Source: Natrialbaceae archaeon
GTDB taxonomy: Archaea; Halobacteriota; Halobacteria; Halobacteriales; Natrialbaceae
Direction: 5' to 3'
Assembly (NCBI GenBank): GCA_003552885.1
Contig: PUPA01000100.1
Location: 1-10,075, forward strand
DNA length: 10,075 nucleotides
Each line of letters starts with the position of its first letter. Within the stretch, counting starts at the first letter, position 1. Of the stretch, positions 6,768 to 10,075 are shown piece after piece. Position numbers and translations under genes: made by a program. Below the pieces are notes generated by a model. That model ran no database searches. It was not told where the DNA came from and saw only the letters and a list, made by a program, of their open reading frames with translations.

Positions 6768-7819
6768 ACACACTCATCACGTCACTGAAAGAGAGCACCG
6801 GTAAGACGGCGGTGGCGCTCGCCCTCGCACGGCTGGCCCGCGAGGACGGCGACAGCGTCGGCTACATGAAACCGAAGGGAACCCGCCTCGAGAGCACCGT
6901 CGGGAAGACGATGGACGAGGACCCGCTTTTGGCCCGCGAGCTGCTCGGCCTCGACGCCGAGATGGCCGATCTGGAGCCGATCGTCTACTCGCCGACGTTC
7001 ATCGAGGGGGCGATCCGGGGACGGGAGGATCCGACGGCGCTTCGCAACCGCGTCGAGGAGGCGTTCGAGACGCTCGCCGACGAGCGCGACCGGATGTTGA
7101 TCGAGGGTGGCGGCCACCTCGATCTCGGGGGTATCGTCGAGCTCACCGATCCCGACCTCGCGGAGCTGCTCGACGCGCGGGCGCTGCTCATCGTCCCCTA
7201 CGGAACGCCGGCGGACGTCGACGCCGTGCTCGCCGGCGCCCGGGCGTTCGGCGACCGCCTCGACGGCGTGTTGTTCAACGGGGTCGCCGACGGCAGCTTC
7301 GACACCCTGGAGACCGACGTCGCACCCTTCCTCGAGAGCAGGGGTATCCCGGTCCGTGGCATAATCCCGCGCGAGCAGAAGCTGGCCGGCGTCACCGTCT
7401 CCGAGCTGGCCGACGAGCTCGGCGCGGACGTCCTCGTCGAGGAGGGCGTCGACGCCTACGTCGAGCGGTTCAACGTCGGCGCGATGGGTGCCGACAGCGC
7501 CCTGCGACACTTCCGGCGGACGAAAGACGCCGCGGTGATCACTGGCGGCGACCGCGCCGAGATCCACGCCGCGGCCCTCGAGGCTCCCGGAATCAAAGCC
7601 CTGATCCTCACCGGCGGCCACCGTCCCTCCGGGGCGATCCTCGGTCGAGCCGTCGAGAAGGGGACGCCGATCCTCTCGGTGCGGACGGACACCCTCACCA
7701 CCGTCGAGCGCGCGGAGGACGTCGTCAGGAGCGGGCGGACCCGCGACGAGCGGACCGTCTCCGAGATGGAGTCGCTGCTGACCGATCACGCCAACTTCGA
7801 GGCGATCCTCGGGACGTGA
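6764..7819 (+). CDS. BioD-like and DRTGG-domain protein (phosphotransacetylase family)
   Basis: A 351-residue cytosolic protein. The N-terminal domain (about 1-210) is a P-loop fold of the dethiobiotin synthetase/cobyrinate synthase group: a P-loop-like TSLKESTGKTA (6-16), YMKPKGTR (34-41), and LIEGGGHLDLGG (112-123). The P-loop lacks the first glycine usual in BioD (a serine replaces it) but keeps GKT. The C-terminal domain (about 212-320) is DRTGG, with VITGGDRAEI (258-267) and LTGGHRPSG (282-290). This pair of domains forms the N-terminal half of long bacterial phosphotransacetylases, but the acetyltransferase domain itself is absent, so the enzyme activity should not be assumed. The start ATG overlaps the acd stop, so the two are probably co-translated, which points to a role with, or regulating, acetate/acetyl-CoA conversion. 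Confidence 0.85.
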   Translation: MNTLITSLKESTGKTAVALALARLAREDGDSVGYMKPKGTRLESTVGKTMDEDPLLARELLGLDAEMADLEPIVYSPTFIEGAIRGREDPTALRNRVEEAFETLADERDRMLIEGGGHLDLGGIVELTDPDLAELLDARALLIVPYGTPADVDAVLAGARAFGDRLDGVLFNGVADGSFDTLETDVAPFLESRGIPVRGIIPREQKLAGVTVSELADELGADVLVEEGVDAYVERFNVGAMGADSALRHFRRTKDAAVITGGDRAEIHAAALEAPGIKALILTGGHRPSGAILGRAVEKGTPILSVRTDTLTTVERAEDVVRSGRTRDERTVSEMESLLTDHANFEAILGT

Positions 7820-7826
7820 CCGGGGC

Positions 7827-7842
7827 GACGCCGAACGGCGTC
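7827..7842. terminator. Hairpin after the DRTGG gene
   Basis: GACGCC and GGCGTC pair perfectly around a GAAC loop, eight bases after the stop of the acetate module and just before the PRC-barrel promoter. There is no T-tract directly after it, so a terminator role is only a suggestion; archaeal termination usually depends on T-runs. Confidence 0.3.
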
Positions 7843-7850
7843 TGACCAAC

Positions 7851-7858
7851 AATTATTA
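7851..7858 (+). promoter_or_regulatory. TATA box for the PRC-barrel gene
   Basis: AATTATTA is the most AT-rich octamer in the neighbourhood. Its centre lies 28 bases before the ATG at 7882, which would make that ATG the transcription start. This decides the gene start against the in-frame ATG at 7870, which would lie upstream of the predicted transcript. Confidence 0.65.
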
Positions 7859-7881
7859 CCCAGCCGCACATGGGGGGCGGT

Positions 7882-8175
7882 ATGGACGACACACCCCAGG
7901 AGATCACCTCGCTCGTCGGGCGGGAGGTCTACTCGAACGGCGGCGTCTTCGTCGGAGAGATCGAGGACCTCCGACTGAACCTCGACGGGCAGTCGATCAC
8001 CGGGCTGGCGCTCGGAGATCTGAACGACGAGCTGTTCGGCGAGGAGGCCCAGGGCAGGAAAGGGGTCATCCTTCCGTACCGGTGGGTCCGGGCCGTCGGC
8101 GACATCGTCATCGTCAACGACGTCGTCGAGCGCGTTCGTGAGCCCGACGAAGAACAAGAGGAAGTCGTCGCCTAG
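7882..8175 (+). CDS. PRC-barrel domain protein
   Basis: A 97-residue protein made almost entirely of one PRC-barrel domain: ITSLVGREVYSNGGVFVGEI at the start, then EDLRLNLDGQSITGLAL, and the closing RKGVILPYRWVRAVGDIVIV with an acidic tail. This beta-barrel is also found in photosynthetic reaction centre H subunits and the RNA-processing factor RimM, and acts as a protein or RNA contact module; small stand-alone forms are common in haloarchaea and their job is unknown. The start is placed at the ATG at 7882 rather than 7870 because the TATA box is 28 bases before it and MDDTPQE reads as a natural N-terminus; the upstream start would only add MGGG. Its TAG stop shares CTAG with the stop of the convergent DHH gene. 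Confidence 0.87.
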   Translation: MDDTPQEITSLVGREVYSNGGVFVGEIEDLRLNLDGQSITGLALGDLNDELFGEEAQGRKGVILPYRWVRAVGDIVIVNDVVERVREPDEEQEEVVA

Positions 8176-9608
8176 GAGCCGTTTCCGTCGCCCTCGACAC
8201 CCATGGCGTCGAACAGCGTCCGTTTTACCGCCTCCTCGGTCAACTCGATGAGCGTCTCCCGGGTGTCGTCGGAGGTCTCGATCCCCGTAAAGATCCCCAG
8301 GGGGATCTCCGCGTCCGCCTGGGTCGCGTGGCCGGTCACCTCGCCGATGCCGTCGTAGGCGTCGTTCAGAACGCTCCCGATGTCCATCCGGATGTCCTTC
8401 GACCGGGCGGCGAGGTAGATCGTCTCCTCGGCGACGCCGAACACCGCCGTCGTCGTCACCCCCTCGAGGTCGAGCAGCTGGTTCGCCGCCTGCATCAACG
8501 CCTCCCGATCGCGGACGTAGCCGGCGTTGCTGACCAGGTGGCTCCCCCGGACGTCGCGGTTGGCGATTGCCTCCGCGAGCACGTCCAGGGTCTCCGGGGA
8601 CATCGACGGCGACTCGACCTGTTCTAAGGTGTCGTGGTTCGCGAAGGGATAGAGGTACGCCGCCGCGGTGAGATCCGCGGGGGTCGTATCGCGCTTGAAG
8701 TCGAGTGTCTCCGCCCGGATACCGTACAGGAGGGCGGTGGCGATCTCCTCTGAGAGGCTCAGGTCGAACTCCTGGATGTACTTCGTCATGATCGTCGACG
8801 TCGAGGACATGTTCGGCCTGACGTCGACGAACGCGGGGTCGTATCCCTCCGCGGGCTCGTGGTGGTCGACGATCACGTCGATGTCGAGGTCGATCTGGGG
8901 GATCTTCGCGTGGTCGACCATCGCGATGGTGTCGTACGCCGAGTGGTCTTCGATGTCCTCCCACCGATGGAGCTCGATCCCGAGTAGGTTCACGAACGCC
9001 CGGTTCTCCTGGTGGCCGATCTCGCCGAGGTAGACGACGTCGGCGTCGACTCCCAGGTGGTCGGCGATCGCCTGCAAGGCCGCACCGCTGGCGATCGAGT
9101 CCGGGTCCGGACTCTCCTGGGTGAGGATCGCCAGCCGGCCCTCGGTCCCTTCGAGTATCTCTGCGAGCCTGGCGGCGTTGAACTCGAGTTCGCCGGATTC
9201 GAGCGCCCGAAGGGCCGAGTCGGCGATCACCGTCGAGGGGTTGATCACGACGTCCGCGCCGAGTTCTGCGAGTTCGTCGCCGGAGACGGGGTCGCTCGCG
9301 CGGGCGACGACGAACTGCTCGCGGTCGTTCGCACAGATCCGTTCGACGGCCGCCTCGTTGGCGTCGACGTCCGAGGAGAGAACGAGGACGATCGTCCGGT
9401 CGGCGACGAGCTCGACGACGTCCGGCTCGCGGATGTCTGCCGCCCGGGCGTCGAAGTCCTGGTCGCGGAGGGACTCGACCCGGCTCTCGTCGTTGTCGAC
9501 GATCAGGACGTCTTTGCCCTGTTCGACCAGCTCCTCGGCGACGGCGTGTCCCACGCTCCCACAGCCTAGGATCGCGTAGGTCGACGGACTCCGGATCGCC
9601 GTGCTCAT
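8172..9608 (-). CDS. TrkA-N/DHH phosphoesterase (RecJ-like fusion)
   Basis: A 478-residue two-part protein. Residues 10-130 form a TrkA-N (RCK) Rossmann domain with GCGSVG (15-20) and acidic LIVDNDES (35-42), typical of NAD(H) binding. Residues 158-478 form a DHH/DHHA1 phosphoesterase with metal-site motifs mostly kept: SPDPDS (166-171; serine in place of the usual histidine), MVDHAK (230-235), IVDHHEP (246-252) and GIRAETLDF (296-304). The DHHA1 part holds SKDIRMDIGSVLNDAYDGIGEVTGHA in two stretches (403-428), with GHA in place of GGH. Relatives include NrnA/RecJ-type nucleases and cyclic-dinucleotide phosphodiesterases; the substrate here is unknown. A nucleotide-sensing domain controlling the esterase is inference. 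Similar fusions occur in other archaea. ATTAAGT 28 bases upstream supports the ATG at 9608. Confidence 0.88.
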   Translation of the reverse strand: MSTAIRSPSTYAILGCGSVGHAVAEELVEQGKDVLIVDNDESRVESLRDQDFDARAADIREPDVVELVADRTIVLVLSSDVDANEAAVERICANDREQFVVARASDPVSGDELAELGADVVINPSTVIADSALRALESGELEFNAARLAEILEGTEGRLAILTQESPDPDSIASGAALQAIADHLGVDADVVYLGEIGHQENRAFVNLLGIELHRWEDIEDHSAYDTIAMVDHAKIPQIDLDIDVIVDHHEPAEGYDPAFVDVRPNMSSTSTIMTKYIQEFDLSLSEEIATALLYGIRAETLDFKRDTTPADLTAAAYLYPFANHDTLEQVESPSMSPETLDVLAEAIANRDVRGSHLVSNAGYVRDREALMQAANQLLDLEGVTTTAVFGVAEETIYLAARSKDIRMDIGSVLNDAYDGIGEVTGHATQADAEIPLGIFTGIETSDDTRETLIELTEEAVKRTLFDAMGVEGDGNGS

Positions 9609-9632
9609 GTGGCCGACCGTCGAACCGTGTCC

Positions 9633-9639
9633 ACTTAAT
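9633..9639 (-). promoter_or_regulatory. TATA box for the DHH phosphoesterase gene
   Basis: On the minus strand this reads ATTAAGT, centred 28 bases before the ATG at 9608. The arrangement fits a leaderless transcript. Confidence 0.6.
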
Positions 9640-9720
9640 CCTCTCGAAGCCGCCGGCCCCGCCGGGATCGCCAGACGTGGCCGGTGTGTCCCCGCCAGCG
9701 AGCCCGGGTCGGAGGGAAAC

Positions 9721-9727
9721 GTATATC
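9721..9727 (+). promoter_or_regulatory. TATA box and BRE of the tRNA-Lys gene
   Basis: GTATATC follows the purine-rich GGGAAAC, a good match to the archaeal BRE-TATA layout. Its centre is about 29 bases before the mature tRNA 5' end, so the primary transcript would have almost no 5' extension. Confidence 0.7.
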
Positions 9728-9752
9728 AACGGCCGGCCGGAACTGACGGTTA

Positions 9753-9826
9753 GGGCCGGTAGCTCAGTTAGGCAGAGCGTCTGACTCTTAATCAGACGGT
9801 CGCGTGTTCAAATCGCGCCCGGCCCG
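9753..9826 (+). tRNA. tRNA-Lys (CTT anticodon)
   Basis: A complete, intronless 74-base tRNA. The acceptor stem GGGCCGG (9753-9759) pairs with CCGGCCC (9819-9825), with discriminator G at 9826. The D arm begins GCTCAGTTAGG. The anticodon stem TCTGA/TCAGA encloses CTCTTAA, giving anticodon CTT (9787-9789) for lysine AAG. The T arm is GCGTG-TTCAAAT-CGCGC (9802-9818) with one G-U pair. CCA is not encoded. CTTTTG follows directly (9827-9832), a likely termination signal. Lysine AAG is an ANN codon, so this tRNA is an expected t6A substrate of KEOPS, whose Pcc1 subunit is in the same window. Its 3' end is duplicated at 9936-9951. Confidence 0.97.
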
Positions 9827-9900
9827 CTTTTGTTCCGAGCACTCACGCGAGGAGCAAAGCAGCTACCAGCGATTTGAAGTAGACGAGTCGCAGCCCGCGC

Positions 9901-9991
9901 AACGAAGTGAGCAGGAACGTCTCGACGTAGTTCACAATCGCGCCCGGCCCGTGCAACGAACTGGTGAGCGGCGCGTGGCACTCACTTCGTT
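9901..9991. repeat. 11-base inverted repeat flanking the tRNA-end copy
   Basis: AACGAAGTGAG (9901-9911) is repeated exactly in reverse complement as CTCACTTCGTT (9981-9991). The centre of the pair (9946) falls inside the copied tRNA 3' end (9936-9951). Such symmetry could be an integrase binding arrangement, or chance in repetitive haloarchaeal spacer DNA. Confidence 0.45.
9936..9951 (+). repeat. Duplicated tRNA-Lys 3' end (att-like site)
   Basis: AATCGCGCCCGGCCCG is identical to the last 16 bases of the tRNA-Lys gene (9811-9826), in the same orientation and 125 bases downstream. Similarity extends weakly further left (TTCA at 9931-9934 matches the T-loop TTCA, with one extra C after it), so it looks like a decayed tRNA 3' half. 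Exact direct copies of a tRNA 3' end are the usual mark of site-specific integration by tyrosine recombinases. No integrase is in the window. Confidence 0.65.
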
Positions 9992-10075
9992 CGTGCCACG
10001 GTAGCGAGCGGTGAAACCGCGAGCAGCGAACCAGTGAGTGAACCGGCAGGCACGATTCGAACGCATCCGAAAAAC

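Larger units (their letters stand above)
9827..10075. other. Gene-free region downstream of tRNA-Lys, with repeats
   Basis: No convincing gene is seen. The region holds the tRNA 3'-end copy (9936-9951), the 13-base near-repeats CCCGCGCAACGAA (9894-9906) and CCCGTGCAACGAA (9948-9960), an 11-base inverted repeat (9901-9911 and 9981-9991), and two perfect hairpins: an 8-pair stem CGTGGCAC/GTGCCACG (9974-10000) and GCGGT-GAA-ACCGC (10008-10020). GATTCGAACG near 10041-10050 resembles the reverse complement of a T-loop. The edge of an integrated element fits best. Confidence 0.5.

Noticed and set aside
7870..7881. Earlier ATG for the PRC-barrel gene
   Set aside because: It lies upstream of the start predicted from the TATA box and would add only MGGG.
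7786..9729. 647-codon open frame on the minus strand
   Set aside because: It is an out-of-frame shadow of the TrkA-N/DHH gene with arginine/glycine-rich composition typical of false frames in GC-rich DNA.
9804..10004. 66-codon frame starting inside the tRNA-Lys gene
   Set aside because: It begins within the T arm, runs through repeats and hairpins and has no recognisable domain.

Overview
The window looks like haloarchaeal chromosome. GC content is high, the proteins are very acidic, the ribosomal proteins are archaeal in type (uS15 and eS1/S3Ae), and the fused ADP-forming acetyl-CoA synthetase is typical of halophilic archaea. Several genes have a TATA-like box centred 27-29 bases before the start codon with no Shine-Dalgarno, the usual leaderless arrangement in this group.

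Layout. Positions 1-120 look like the right end of an IS200/IS605 (IS1341/TnpB-type) insertion sequence whose body lies left of the window. An AT-richer non-coding stretch follows to about 400. A short TRAM-domain gene (406-807, +) runs towards a leftward cluster, 3339 to 855, in the order rps15, RecJ/DHH-family protein, pcc1, rps3ae. These four genes abut or overlap at every junction and so form one information-processing operon: small-subunit proteins, a RecJ/Cdc45-type protein that appears to have lost its nuclease motifs, and a KEOPS (t6A) subunit. A membrane protein of unknown function (3541-4539, +) diverges from rps15.

Next comes a two-gene acetate module: acd (4671-6767) overlaps by ATGA with a BioD-like/DRTGG-domain gene (6764-7819). 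A small PRC-barrel gene (7882-8175, +) then converges on a TrkA-N/DHH phosphoesterase gene (9608-8172, -), and their stop codons share a single CTAG. An intact tRNA-Lys(CTT) gene lies at 9753-9826.

The right edge (9827-10075) holds no convincing gene. It contains an exact 16-base copy of the tRNA-Lys 3' end at 9936-9951, flanked by an 11-base inverted repeat, which looks like an attachment-site duplication left by, or bounding, an integrated element. Most of the window is conserved core gene content. The less ordinary features are the two mobile-DNA edges, the apparently inactive RecJ-like protein beside an apparently active DHH protein, and a hairpin upstream of rps15.
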